From positions 459,151-523,150 of the forward strand of contig JAXIVH010000096.1 of NCBI GenBank assembly GCA_036785325.1: a stretch of 64,000 nucleotides of DNA, given 5' to 3'. Position numbers and translations under genes: made by a program. Each line of letters opens with the position of its first letter. Position 1 is the stretch's first letter. A model generated the notes under the pieces. That model did no database searches. It worked only from the letters and a program-made list of their open reading frames with translations, and was not told the DNA's origin. This DNA comes from Urophycis tenuis (taxonomy: Eukaryota > Chordata > Actinopteri > Gadiformes > Phycidae). Of the stretch, positions 14,074 through 24,929 are shown in pieces.

Positions 14074-17000
14074 GTGACTAGGTGTTAATGAGAGAACAAT
14101 GCTGTGCAACCTAAATACAAAAACTGCTTGACTGGTGGCTGCGTTTTACTCACAGAGGACAGTTTTAGCATCTTGTTTAGCGACTGCCCGCTTTGACCTT
14201 CTTTGAACTGGACATTTCAATTCTGGAAGAGAACAATGTATCATAATGAACATGAAAATGACATTCCCAAGTAATAACAGAAAGTGCATAAATAATTACA
14301 TCACTATTTTTTTGCATCATCATAATAACTAATGACTACATAAAAGTAACTAAGTAACACCAAGAGTCTGTGTTTGAACCTCAATGTCCTTATCTTATCC
14401 TACCTAATCTACTGATGAATAACCTGTAGCTATATATACTGTGAATGACTCTGGAATATCTTAGTGCTATGCTTGCTTAGTAACATTTATAATGCATCAA
14501 TAAAGATTTCCATTAAGCTATTCATGCAATATGTTGCATTAATACAATACACATGATTTTCCCCCATGGGGATCAACAAAGTCTTATCCTATATACAAGC
14601 ACAGATGTGGAATTGCTAGAAAGTTTAGACGGCAGTAACTTGTAGTGTTGAATTTATTCTCGATTTTCTTTCTGGCCGTGAAAGCAGTCACAGTCAAATG
14701 GGTCTCGCTTTTGGTGTTAGAGGAAAGCAGAGCACCCAGGGGTGACCCACGTGAAAACATACAAACTCCTCCCCCCCCCCCCCACCCGGGGGGTTGGAAG
14801 CAAGGACCTCCTTGTTGTGAATCAGCTGTGCTAACCAACATACCAACATTCAAATGGCCAAATACAGGAAGCCACCTACACCCGGAGAGGAAGGGCCAAT
14901 GAGTGTGTGAGTACCTGTCCTGTCCTCATTCTGAATACTGCTGCTGTGAAACATCAGTCCTGCATCTTTGAACACGGCCATGTTGGTCCTGCCTCCTCCA
15001 GGTGTGCATCCTGTATCTGCCTTCTCCACAATATCCCACACCTGAGTTGGGGGGAAGAAAATCTGTACCTTTAGACTGATACTTTATTCCCCTATCTGAT
15101 CATATATGTGTGTTTGCATCAATGTTGTGGAAAAGTCATCATGCTTTTCACAATCGTACATTTTTCATTTTTCTCTACTTGAAAGACCAGCTATATGTAC
15201 GCATAATGCAATATCAAATCTGTTTCCACGACAAAATATAAATACAAATAGAATATAAATACAAATAGCAAAGCGTTTGACAATTTAAGTTATGACATTT
15301 TAAGAGCCCTGTTTGCGTAACTGGTAGTTAACAAACATGATCAGACAATCATCAAAAACCATCAAACTTTTAAGTACATATAAATGGAAGAATACATGGA
15401 GAAATTGCCTTTTTCTGAGTGAGGCGGTGTTTGTTATTGAGGGCGTAGACTCCTTGGTCCACTGCTACCAGGCCTACTTTGGCTCCTGGGTCACCTGTGA
15501 TCTTGTAGTGGAATGTGTCGCGAGGCAGGTAGGAAGGAGCTGGTCTGGACATTTCCAACTTCAACTACAAACATTGTGAGCCAAAAGGAAGGGGGTTTTA
15601 TTTCATCACATAGAAAGTTCTTGAGCATACACTTGAGATGATGTTGATTGTTGATTTAGTTATGAATTCAAACTCGGCTAAACTCGTGTCAGCATCTCCT
15701 CACCGAGCCCATACAGCTGTCGATGACGTCCACCCATATGGAGTCAGCGGCCACCTCATTCTCATCGTGGTAGTAAGCAATAATGCGGAATGACGGCAGC
15801 ATTTCTTTGGTGATCGGTAACGATTGAGCGTTGGACGTCAAATCTGTGCTGATACGCTTGTGTTTCACCAGCTGGCCCTTACTCTGGATCTGAACACAAC
15901 AAGTCTCATACATCAGAGGACCTCCGTTACACCAACGTACTTCATCACATCAACCCACAAAAGAAAGCATGAAAGGAGGCGACAGCGATGACGCATGCAT
16001 GCAGCTCTGGAGCACACATGCAACGTTACCTACCAGACCTACCAGTTACGTACCAGATAGGTGAGATCACGCTTTACAGGTGGAGCATTGTGAAAAAAGG
16101 TGACCAACAGGTTGTCTCCCAATTTAACTTCAGATGAGCCCACACCTGCATTATAACAGAGAGAAGCTCTTAACAATCCAAAAATAAAACTATTGCAAAA
16201 TAGTAGATGACGATATAGACATGAAGAAATGGCACAAATACAAAAGAACGATTACCCACTAAATAGCTACCATTTAATAAAGATGTTGTTATGTAAACTT
16301 GTTCTTTACCGATGTGCATGTAGCGTTTGTGTACGCTGCTGTAAGGCAGTGCTGTCATAGATGCTGTTGCCTGTCTGTCGACTGATTGTTCATCATCGGT
16401 TCTTACCTATCATAAATACAAACATACAAATACATGAGTGCAATAGTGCACAGGGACAAATCCAAAAACAGAGCTCCATCTAAAGCATGTCTCTTCATAG
16501 CATTCAAAAGGTCACACTGAAGTACTTTGTAGGTCTTTTTCACCTAAAATACAGTGGGTGAATCATTTTTGCTTCACCGATGCTTCGTCTTAACTAGACA
16601 CCGATGAACACACGTGACATACATGTTTAAGAAAAATAAATACTAATTAAGAAAATTTTAGGTGTAAGACTTACAATAATGTCCAGTTGTGAAGGAGCTC
16701 CAGATGGGTTGATAGGGACCCTGGCAAAGCCAGTTTTGGTTGTTGTAGCTCGAAATTCACCTGGATCCACCACTATTGGTACATCTTTGGCTGGAGAGCC
16801 ATCAGGGTACTCGACAAACACCTGACAAGAGGCAAACATGCCACACTCACAATCTTAGTTTACCTGACTTCAGCCTGGTTTGAACATGTCGTGAGGCATC
16901 TAGAAATAGGAGAAACCCTCTAGCATGAAATAACCAAAGCCCTTGTCCTGTATTGTACTGTACATCAAGTCTGTTTGGGACTGATATCGCAGGCTGGAGG

Positions 17001-20000
17001 GTTCTTTTGACAGACCTACTGACACATTGTATACTCTCCAAAACTCTGTGGTTCACCGGCAGTATTTAAATCCAACCTCTCATGGACCAATCCCAGAAAG
17101 TGATTCTGAATGCACATGGTATATTTCTCTGCACAGTTGAGTCAGCAGTTGTCTGAATAGAAAGCTGATCTGAAGTTGAATATATGATGAATCGATGTTA
17201 CCCTGGCCACTATGGTGTTACCAATATTGTTCAGTTGGTTGCAGTACACGAAAAAGAAACCAGAGACTAACCAGGTTACTGTCATTAACCAGTGGAGAGA
17301 TAAGCATTTCATGATCAGAAGGATAACCAGATTATGGAAGCAAGTTGCAGACATGACAAAATCCAAATCACACAAATATCTGTCAAGAACTGTACAAACA
17401 GTAAATCTATATTGGAAATCCAGCGGATATTGAATGAGGGAGGAGAGTTTTTGTATAAGGGGCATGCATTTGTATGGGAGGGGATTTGTATTGGGTGTAT
17501 TCATATTCTTGTTTGCACCTCCAGGCCACCATAAGGTTAACGCAAGAAAGTGTGAATCCTAAAACACTGTTCCCAGTCAATATGGTTAGAATTATATATA
17601 CAAAAAAATTATATGCTTTACCACAACTTCAAAGAACATTGTTGGTTTGAAATACTGGGGTGTATTCTTCAAATTGATCCTATAAGGTGATTTAACAATA
17701 TGGATGCCATGTTTTTCTGCTTCCACCAAATCACTACCTGGAGGGACAAAAAGTACACACATTTTCTTAAGAACAAATGCTGAGCCGATATTTTGATTTC
17801 AATTTAGATGCACACAGAATCCACTCACCAGATTCTGTCAATACAGAGACCGCAACATATATGGAATTCCCCTCCTGGCTATCAATGCTTGGAAAGTTCT
17901 CGAGGATATGGGCCTTCTCTAATGTGGCCACTGCCTTACCTCTTATGACCTGACAACATACGACAATGACGACATCAATGTAGTTAATGAACATTTGGTT
18001 ACCTGGAAATCCTGATCCAAGTTGTGACTTCTTCAAGAGGGTAACATACTTACCGTCAAACGTTGAATGGAGCTTGATAACATTTGTTTTTCCTGTGTTT
18101 TTCTATTAAGTATTCCAAACATCACAAAAGCATTCCCATCCACATCTTGCCCAAACATATACCTGAAAGCACAGATATATCCCTTGAGTAACAAAAATCA
18201 ACTGATAAATTATAAAAATGTTTGCTTAAGTATGAGTAAGTCCTAGCTACCATAAAACCCTAAAATGTTGACTCAAACTCACCTGGCTTCGATGTTAACT
18301 GTCAACTGCATATCATTGACATAGAAGTAGTTTTTCTCAGGTAGAATTTTAACTTCAAAGCTAGGTAAAACTGAGAAAAAAGAATTTGTGTTAAAAATGT
18401 TCAATCAGATTAACCTGAAACATTTCACAATGGTCAATGTCTTACCATACTCTTTGACCTCAAACTCAGATGAGTAGTTTTGATTTCTGCTGCTCGGGAA
18501 CGAGGCTACCACTTTCCACACTCCATCACTACAAATATATCAACACACACACCCACACATCCTATTTCATCTGTATGACTGTGGAATGTTTGGTTGGTCA
18601 TTCAAGCAACAAAGATGTTAAATATGATAATCACAAGCAAACAAACAACAAATTTACCCACCTCACTATTTCAGGGAGATGGAAAACTCCATTGTGCATT
18701 CCTGCTACCAGAGAAACATCAGAATCCTCTGGTAGAACAATACCACTGGGAGTCTGTTGAAACACCACACACATACTTTTAAAATCAAAATCTCAAAAAA
18801 TCTGAAACAAAAGTTATACAAAAGTTATACATTCCGTTATACATTCAAAAAAATTCTCTGCAATTAAAATACATTCATGAGGAACAAAATCAATGAATTA
18901 ATCTCAAGTAAGCATGCGTCTAACGGTTATACCTTTGTTAAATGTGAGCCTAATATGCATCAGATATAGGAAAACAAAAATAGTATTAAACATACACAGT
19001 GCTAAGAGAACGTGCAGAACTGTATGCACAATTGCCAAAATTGTCAGCTCTGCATGTTTTTTTCTCTTATGAGTTCATCACTTTAATTTCAGAGAATGGT
19101 ATAGATTATTCTACAGAACACACCATACGCCCACCGTCTCTGTATGAGCCATGCAAAAAAACATCGCCATTTCAATGAAAATGTTTCTTTCTTGTACAAA
19201 GTATGTTGTGTCAATTGATACAAAATCGTAGTAGCATGCCATACTGTACCACAATATTAATGTCGATGATAGCAGGCTGGTCGTCATCTCCTTCGACAGG
19301 TTTCATACCAGCTGTTACCGCAAACATCCTATAATGAACTGGAAGACACACAAAAAAAGGCTTGGCTTGAAATTCTCATGTCCCTTGGGTGACCAGATCC
19401 AAACCAAATGAAGAACAAAGTGCGTTTGTCTAGGACACGTTATCAACGCTGAGAGGAAGTGCCACAACTCGCGCTTCTGTGTCAACATTGTCACGTGTGC
19501 TGTGTCGCTTCACGTTGTATTCCCCCCCCAACCCCTGTAAAAAAAAACAACTCTTAGAATTACTTCACCAGTTACAAGTAGGTTCTCCATTTTTGTTGTT
19601 GAAATGGCATTCAATGGTTAAAAGCCATTTAATGTCGTCTATGGGAATGTAAACACGTTTAAATTCCTGTTAAAAAAAAAAAAATAGGCCCTATAGTTTA
19701 TAAACCTGGTCTTCTAAATTTATTTCTTAGTTTTTATGTATATGAAAACCAACCAACTAAGAACCAAGTACTTGTGAGGGCGTGGTCGGTTAGCCAGGTG
19801 ATGAAAGGAAACCGCTGGATGCCTCAACCCAACAACGGCAGGGAGAATGATGGGGCTCCGGTAACTTTGTGTCCGCTATGTATTTTCAAACTCTGAGCTC
19901 AATAAGCACATGTATGAAGCAACACAGGTCTTAAAAAAGAGAAGAGAAAGTGCTAATTAGTTAAACTAATTAACATAACAGGGCATCAATTGCTATTATT

Positions 20001-23000
20001 ATGCTACCATAGATGCTGATATTATTGTGGTGATATATGGACACAGGAATTTGGGGTGGACTTTCTGATTGTTGTTGTGTATGTTTTGGGGGGAGGATAA
20101 TTAAAAACAAATTAATCCAGATTTTTCTTATCATGTGAATTTAAAGGTGCTTACATTTCTATTTAACAAATTGAATGGGATTTAAAATTAATTCAGACAT
20201 TCAATCATTATGACAGAGATTTGTTTCCAAGATATTCCGCATTAATCTGCACAGTTTGCACATTTGCGGTGATTCACAATTTTCCACATTGGGCGTAACG
20301 GAGCGAGCAGCCAAAACGGAAACCTGCACTCGACCCACACTTGCGCTATGTGATTGGACTTGAAAAACAGCCCCGTATTGACAGCCTTCCCTGCTTCACA
20401 GCCATGAGGAAAGATTGCTGAAAAAAAGATGTTAGAAAAGTGTCTGTACTGCAGCGGTACTACGTTTGAAAACTACACCCAATCAAAATATTTATTCACT
20501 CGAGTAGGGCTTCTCAACTGGTGCCCCCTGTGGCGGATGGAGGGGGTCCCTGAGACAAAAACACTTAAAAGGGGGGCGTTAAGAGTTTAAATTCACTCAC
20601 TCACTCACTCACTTTCTACCGCTTATCCGGGGTCGGGTCGCGGGGGCAACAGTTCGAGCAAGGAACCCCACACTTCCCTTTCCCGGGCCACATCAGCCAG
20701 CTCTGACTTGGGGATCCCGAGGCGTTCCCAGGCCAGTGTGGAGATATAATCTCTCCACCTCGTCCTGGGTCTTCCCCGTGGTCTCCTCCCAGCTGGTTGT
20801 GCTCGGAACACCTCCATAGGGAGGCGCCCGGGGGGCATCCTTATCAGATGCCCGAACCACCTCAACTGGCTCCTTTCCACGCAAAGGAGCAGCGGCTCTA
20901 CTCCGAGTCTCTCCCGGATGACTGAGCTCCTCACCCTATCTCTAAGGGAGACGCCCGCCACCCTCCTGAGAAAACCCATTTCGGCCGCTTGTACCCGCGA
21001 TCTCTTTCTTTCGGTCATGACCCAACCTTCATGACCATAGGTGAGAGTAGGAACAAAGATAGACCGAAAGATCGAGAGCTTCGCCTTCTGGCTCAGCTCC
21101 CTCTTCGTCACAACGGTGCGGTAGAGCGAATGCAAAACCGCCCCCGCTGCTCCGATTCTCCTGCTCATCTCCTGCTCCATCCTCCCCTCACTCGTGAACA
21201 AGACCCCGAGGTACTTAAACTCCTTCACTTGGGGTAAGGACTCATTCCCTACCCGGAGTAGGCAATCCACCGGTTTCCTGCTGAGAGCCATGGCCTCAGA
21301 TTTAGAGGTGCTTATCCTCATTCCAACCGCTTCACACTCGGCTGCGAACCGATCCAGTGAGTGCTGAAGGTCACAGGCCGATGATGCCATCAGGACCACA
21401 TCATCTGCAAAAAGCAGCGATGAGATCCCTAGCCCACCGACCTGCAACCTCTCCTCCCCCCGACTACGCCTCGATATCCTGTCCATGAAAACCACAAACA
21501 AGATTGGTGACAAGGCGCAGCCCTGGCGGAGGCCAACCCCCACCGGAAACGAGTCCGACTTACTGCCGAGAACCCGGACACAGCTCTCGCTTTGGGTGTA
21601 CAGAGATTGGATGGCCCTGAGAAGTGCCTGCCTCACTCCATACTCCCGTAGCACCTCCCACAATATCTCCCGGGGAACCCGGTCATACGCCTTCTCCAGA
21701 TCTACAAAACACATGTAGACCGGATGGGCATACTCCCAGGCCCCCTCCAGGATTCTTGCAAGAGTGAAGAGCTGGTCCGTTGTTCCACGACCAGAGCGGA
21801 ATCCGCATTGTTCCTCCTCAATCTGAGGTTCGACTATCGGCCGAACCCTCCTTTCCAGCACCTTGGAGTAGACTTTACCAGGGAGGCTGAGAAGTGTGAT
21901 GCCCCTGTAATTGGAACACACTCTCTGGTCCCCCTTTTTGAACAGGGGGACCACCACCCCCGTCTGCCACTCCCTCGGCACTGTTCCCGACCTCCACGCG
22001 ATGTTGAAGAGTTAAAATTTAGCATTTGTTTTAGTTGTTTTTCGTTCTAAATCTCTGGTGGTATCACATTACATGCAGGGAATATTCTGCGGTTCGAGTC
22101 AACTGTTTTGTGCTCAAAATCCTCCCACAAGCCGTTAGGCTGCTGAACTGTTGAAAACACTTGCACACACACCATACACACATACATGATTGGACCCTCA
22201 CCCTTACCCACCCCGCCCCCCAACATACACACATGCACAGACACACTGGTCACCTTACAGTTACATAGCTGCTATGTCTCTGCACCTCTGCGCCCTATTA
22301 TGTTATTATGTTTTACTTGTCTACCTCCGTGAGCATCTCCTTATGCTCTTGTACTTCCATTATCCATTATTCACTGTTCACTATTTCACTTATCTTCCTC
22401 ACCCACTTTATTCTGCCATTTTTTTATTTGATTTGATTTCTTATTATTTATATGCATATGTACTTTTTTATTTTATTTACGTTTTATTTTATTTTACTAT
22501 GCATACAAGTTGAGTTCCTGAGCAACAAGAGTTGAACTGCTGGTAATGATGTACGTTGTTAACTAATATGTGACAACAAACTTAAAACTTAAAACAAAGG
22601 GCAATGCAGGCACTGGCCAAGATTGGATGGAAATTAATCAAACATATTTCTGTCTTCTATTTGACTGTAACTACTTATGAACACGCCCATAGCAGTCGTT
22701 CTATACTGGAGTTTTTAGAAATCAATTGAATGCTCAGATTTAACATATCTGAAAATTATATGGATTTAAAAACAATTGTTGTGGTTTGAGTTTTTTTTGT
22801 TGGTAGTATTACTAGCGTTTCCAAGGTGAAGCAGAAAAAGAAATGGACGTAATAGTATGTAATTAGTTATAGTTACTCACTATTTTTTCCAAAAAGTAAC
22901 TGAGTTAGTAACGGAATTACTCTATAGTAAAAGTAACTAGCTACCAGGGAAAGTAACTATTTGCGTTACTGTAAAAAAAAAGTTGTCAAAGATGTAAAAG

Positions 23001-23176
23001 AATTTGGATTATTCTGAGCAGTTTTCACAAGTACATAATGTACACATTACATGCACGTTCTTGCCTTTGGCCTCAATGAATTTGAAGTAGTGCTTATATC
23101 TCCACCTTGAAAATGACAACTTTTTATCAGATTGCTCTGGACTCGCCATTTCTGCTGCTTCATCAAATCTGTTTGA

Positions 23177-23207
<31 letters not shown>

Positions 23208-24869
23208 TTGTGTGGCGCGTCTATGTGCTGGTTTATGTGTAAAAAAACTGGCTCGGATTGGCTACCATGAAACAGGAATCGCTTATCTCGTTATTAACCC
23301 ACCCGGTCTCCTCACCAGCAGTTTGTGTGAATTCATAGTAACGCAACGCATTTTAACGTTCAGTAACGGTAATGGCGTTGTAACAACAGATTACCCCGTT
23401 ACTGAAAAAATAACGGCGTTAACGTTATTTAAACAGCCTTATTACAAACACTGCACATTTCAGAATTCACACCAGACTTTACCTCTAGAGTTTGGGGTGT
23501 AAAGTGGTTTGTCGGTCTGAATGAAGATGTAGCCAGCCTGGAAGGAGGCCAAGACCACTTTCTTCAGTTTGGTTCCATCAGGAAAATTTGCTTCCACGGC
23601 AACATAGTGCTTCTGGCCGGGGTCATCTCTGAAGTCCGATGCAGGGATCTAACTCAGCATGCAACAGGCACAGCATACAGGGCCATATCTTACCATTACT
23701 ATTCTAGTAATTAGATACTTTAAAATGGCACATGAATTAATGATTTAGCACAGTGATCACTGTATATCTGATCTACCTAATGCACCTACTACATCGAATA
23801 CAACCAACAGAATAACCACCTTACCTTAATTTCACCAAAAGCCTGGAAATCGTTGTTTGTGTTTAGGGTCACAACTTTGGTGTCCAGTTGAACACTTTCG
23901 GTTGGGTAGTTATTAACAATTATTGTAACTGAAATGTCTGCACCTGAGCATCCTTGACACTCCACAAAGATGTTCTCATTTGACCCGATACGCAACACGT
24001 TAGGAGCAGATAACACCTTCCTGGAATGGAAGAAAATAGGAACAGAAAATAAGGCACAAAGATATTCACAGTTTGTTAGCATAGTCTACAACATACACTG
24101 GTATTATTGAATTAGGTCATTTTTATTGACTTAACGCAGTGTGACTGACCAGACCTGAAAATCAAGCAGTGAAATCGATGTGTCTAAAAAAAAGGCTTCA
24201 TAATTGCCCCAGTTTCTTGTTTACTTGCGCTGGCCCAATGCCACTTCATACAAAATAGAGTTTTAACATTTTGAGTGGAATACTCAAAGACAATCAGCAA
24301 TAACGAAGCAAGTCTCTAACTTTCACTAGAAAGTACAATAAAAATGATAAGTATAACGGTACATCAATATAGATTGCGTATACTATTAACTGGTTCTAAC
24401 ACATCTACTACTACCTTTTTTACTGTAGCCTTGTTGAGCCAGTCTATGCCAAGATAAGTAGCCTTCTAATGACAAACCTATCTGGTGGTCTGAACTGCCA
24501 ACCTATCCAACTACTCTGCTTCCCTCTAGCCATAGACACATCCCGGTTTGTATGTTGTAAACAATGTATATGCTCCTGCATGTTATGATAAGCGTTAAGA
24601 TAATGTGATAATAATGTGATAAAAGGGGTAAGATAATGTGATGTAATAAAAAAAAACACACCTGATAAATATATCATGAAATAAGAAAATCATTTACACA
24701 GTTTAATTTATTTTAGTTTTGATCCATAAATGACCCTTATGCTATTTAAGGTCAGGAGCAGAGCTATGCTATTTATATGCTAATAAAAGGGTACTCACAA
24801 GGCGTCCCCGTAATCGACAGAAGACAAGAAGAGGGCCAGACAGGCCACGGGAAGCATTGCCAGACGCAT
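2893..24869 (-). CDS. c3: Complement component C3, copy A (complete, 43 exons)
   Basis: Complement C3 is the secreted plasma protein cleaved by C3 convertases into C3a and C3b; C3b attaches covalently to surfaces through its internal thioester. Reading splice signals on the minus strand, 43 exons join with consistent phase into 4,932 nt, or 1,643 residues plus stop, the usual size for a fish C3. Markers in order are a signal peptide (exon 1), macroglobulin domains (from exon 2, including GYIFIQTDKPLYTP), RSKR at residues 654-657, a six-cysteine anaphylatoxin domain (680-715), GCGEQNM with thioester Cys999, His1115, and a C-terminal C345C/NTR domain. The Cys-to-His spacing of 116 equals that of human C3. 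I found no stop or frameshift. The start is the ATG at 24867-24869, followed by a hydrophobic leader. Intron 3 (23482-19339) is long because of a LINE. Two introns use GC donors. A closely related member such as C4 or C5 is unlikely, given the C3-type junction and thioester sequences. Confidence 0.95.
5348..5414. repeat. (CA)n microsatellite, C3 copy A intron 40
   Basis: Uninterrupted AC dinucleotides, shorter in copy B (51605-51651). Confidence 0.95.
6240..6300 (-). pseudogene. Partial duplicate of C3 exon 38 inside intron 38
   Basis: The block starting CTCACCATTATAG and running through CAGCTGCTGGTTGTAAGACACC repeats the 3' half of exon 38 (6443-6500) about 200 bp away, including the splice donor. 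It is shorter by a few bases (frameshifted) and has no acceptor. Copy B carries the same relic near 52390-52450 with different small changes, so it predates the tandem duplication. Confidence 0.7.
7727..7754. repeat. Perfect 12-bp hairpin in C3 intron 34
   Basis: AATTCCTTACAC, loop TATT, GTGTAAGGAATT. It is also in copy B at about 53856-53883 and sits after an (AAT)n run; possibly the tip of a miniature element. Confidence 0.7.
8009..8063. repeat. (AT)n microsatellite, C3 copy A intron 33
   Basis: Preceded by (AAAT)n. It is about 10 bp longer in copy B (54138-54202). Confidence 0.95.
8416..8640 (+). mobile_element. SINE tail interrupted by a LINE tail, in C3 intron 32 (copy A)
   Basis: CATTTAGGGCATTTAG and TTTAGCAGACACTTTTATCC...AGCGACTTACAAAG are parts of the common fish SINE end seen uninterrupted at 10457-10520. 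Between them is a LINE-like 3' end (GGGATTGAGGGAAACGG... AATAAAGTTTACTTGACTTGACTTG). Copy B has the same arrangement at about 54556-54780. Confidence 0.6.
9180..11668 (-). other. c3: C3 copy A, thioester domain exons 25-31
   Basis: Exons 11462-11668, 11272-11347, 10994-11153, 10764-10859, 9660-9810, 9464-9549 and 9180-9254. Exon 25 contains GCGEQNMMGM, the Cys-Gln internal thioester. Exon 27 contains GQLIHGEM, with the histidine that directs reaction to hydroxyl groups. Exons 28-31 give the remaining alpha-helical thioester domain (for example YALLALVKAK and GGYLSTQ). Exon 25 is 207 nt, an exact multiple of three. The intron just upstream of it consists largely of a (TG)n tract. Confidence 0.94.
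10457..10520 (-). mobile_element. SINE 3'-tail fragment in C3 intron 28 (copy A)
   Basis: ACATTTAGGGCATTTAGCAG...TATCCAAAGCAACTTACAAAG is the reverse complement form of the tail at 41430-41463. It is also in copy B near 56597-56660. Confidence 0.6.
11688..11759. repeat. (CA)n microsatellite next to the thioester exon, copy A
   Basis: Reads (TG)n in the C3 transcript and ends about 20 bp before the exon 25 acceptor. It is longer in copy B (57827-57906). Confidence 0.95.
11918..13428 (-). other. c3: C3 copy A, alpha-prime N-terminus, MG6/MG7 and CUB start, exons 19-24
   Basis: Exons 13308-13428, 13032-13120, 12717-12856, 12356-12568, 12117-12174 and 11918-12007. Exon 19 holds the acidic alpha-prime segment and FPESWLW, exon 20 has FKDSITTWHLTGISLS, and exon 21 has FFIDLRLPYSAVRGEQ. 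These are standard C3-family signatures of MG6 and MG7. Exons 23-24 lead into the CUB domain and the thioester domain. All exons join in phase and use GT-AG borders. Confidence 0.92.
13699..14222 (-). other. c3: C3 copy A, beta/alpha junction and C3a anaphylatoxin exons 17-18
   Basis: Exons 14154-14222 and 13699-13896. Exon 17 carries the beta-chain end (ELKCPV) and the tetrabasic processing site RRSKR, cut by furin-type proteases after Arg657. Exon 18 encodes the anaphylatoxin fold with the family's cysteine pattern CC...C...C...CC (residues 680, 681, 694, 707, 714, 715). It ends in DYAR, and Arg734 is the expected convertase cleavage point that frees C3a. All hallmarks are intact in copy A. 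Confidence 0.93.
14003..14070. repeat. (AT)n microsatellite, C3 copy A intron 17
   Basis: Pure AT dinucleotides, clearly shorter in copy B (60147-60190). Confidence 0.95.
20594..22006 (-). mobile_element. 5'-truncated LINE in C3 intron 3, with open RT frame
   Basis: A minus-strand frame of 452 codons (21981 to 20623) has reverse transcriptase motifs (VVVPLFKKGDQR, NYRGITLLS, CFVDLEKAYDRVP, GLRQGCALSPILF, LLFADDVVLMAS) and a C-terminal region ending RPRGRPRTRWRDYISTLAW. No stop interrupts it. The endonuclease half is absent. The 3' tail is (TGAG)n at 20594-20612. Flanks match as imperfect target duplications (AAGAGTTTAAATT at 20581 and AAGAGTTAAAATTT at 22007). It is the same family as the element at 42040-44990, probably RTE/Rex3-like judging by the short tetranucleotide tails; the clade is unconfirmed. 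It lies in the sense direction of C3. Confidence 0.9.
22095..22590 (+). mobile_element. Probable LINE 3'-end fragment in C3 intron 3
   Basis: Begins with CACAAGCCGTTAGGCTGCTGAA, the nucleotide form of the QAVRLLN block found near the C-terminus of CR1/L2/Rex1 LINEs. A T-rich 3' UTR-like stretch follows. No reading frame survives. This is a weak call based on one conserved block. Confidence 0.4.
22850..23455. mobile_element. Probable non-autonomous DNA transposon remnant (TAACGGCGTTA type)
   Basis: Rich in GTTACT/AGTAAC and AACGCCGTTA blocks on both sides (22860-22975 and 23335-23440), a layout typical of fish hAT-type miniature elements, with a (TG)n run at 23177-23204 in the middle. The right edge reads TAATAAGGCTG in reverse. 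I could not find matching terminal repeats and a target duplication on the left, so the boundaries are approximate. Confidence 0.4.
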
Positions 24870-24919
24870 TGTCACGCCCGATTGCAGGTCTGCTGCCTTT
24901 GGGGCTTTCTGTGACCATG

Positions 24920-24928
24920 CTATTTATT
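24920..24928 (-). promoter_or_regulatory. TATA-like element of C3 copy A
   Basis: The minus strand reads AATAAATAG about 55 nt before the start codon, which would place transcription initiation near 24890-24900. The sequence from here to the ATG is also found, diverged, upstream of the orphan C3 exon at 41889 (shared CAGCAGACCTGC and GGCGTGAC blocks). This supports it as a conserved C3 core promoter and 5' UTR. Assignment rests on position and similarity only. Confidence 0.5.
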
Positions 24929-24929
24929 G

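Larger units (their letters stand above)
14915..24869 (-). other. c3: C3 copy A, signal peptide and beta-chain exons 1-16
   Basis: Exons (plus-strand coordinates): 24799-24869, 23825-24020, 23483-23648, 19250-19338, 18662-18753, 18446-18528, 18283-18370, 18054-18162, 17829-17949, 17622-17737, 16675-16821, 16310-16406, 16054-16145, 15704-15889, 15409-15564, 14915-15041. Exon 1 encodes a leader (MRLAMLPVACLALFL...). Exons 2-15 encode macroglobulin domains MG1 to MG6, with recognisable C3 blocks such as FEVKEY then VLPSF across exons 6/7, MTALPYSSV in exon 12 and DSIWVDVIDSCMGS in exon 14. Exon 16 is the linker (VWDIVEKADTGCTPGGG). The coordinates of human exon 12 appear split here into exons 12 and 13. 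The donor of exon 15 is GC (AAAAAG|GCAATT); using it keeps the frame, LTQKK then VWDIV. Confidence 0.92.

Noticed and set aside
17142..17504. 120-codon frame in C3 intron 10
   Set aside because: No motif, lies inside an intron, and is identical in copy B only because the duplication is recent.
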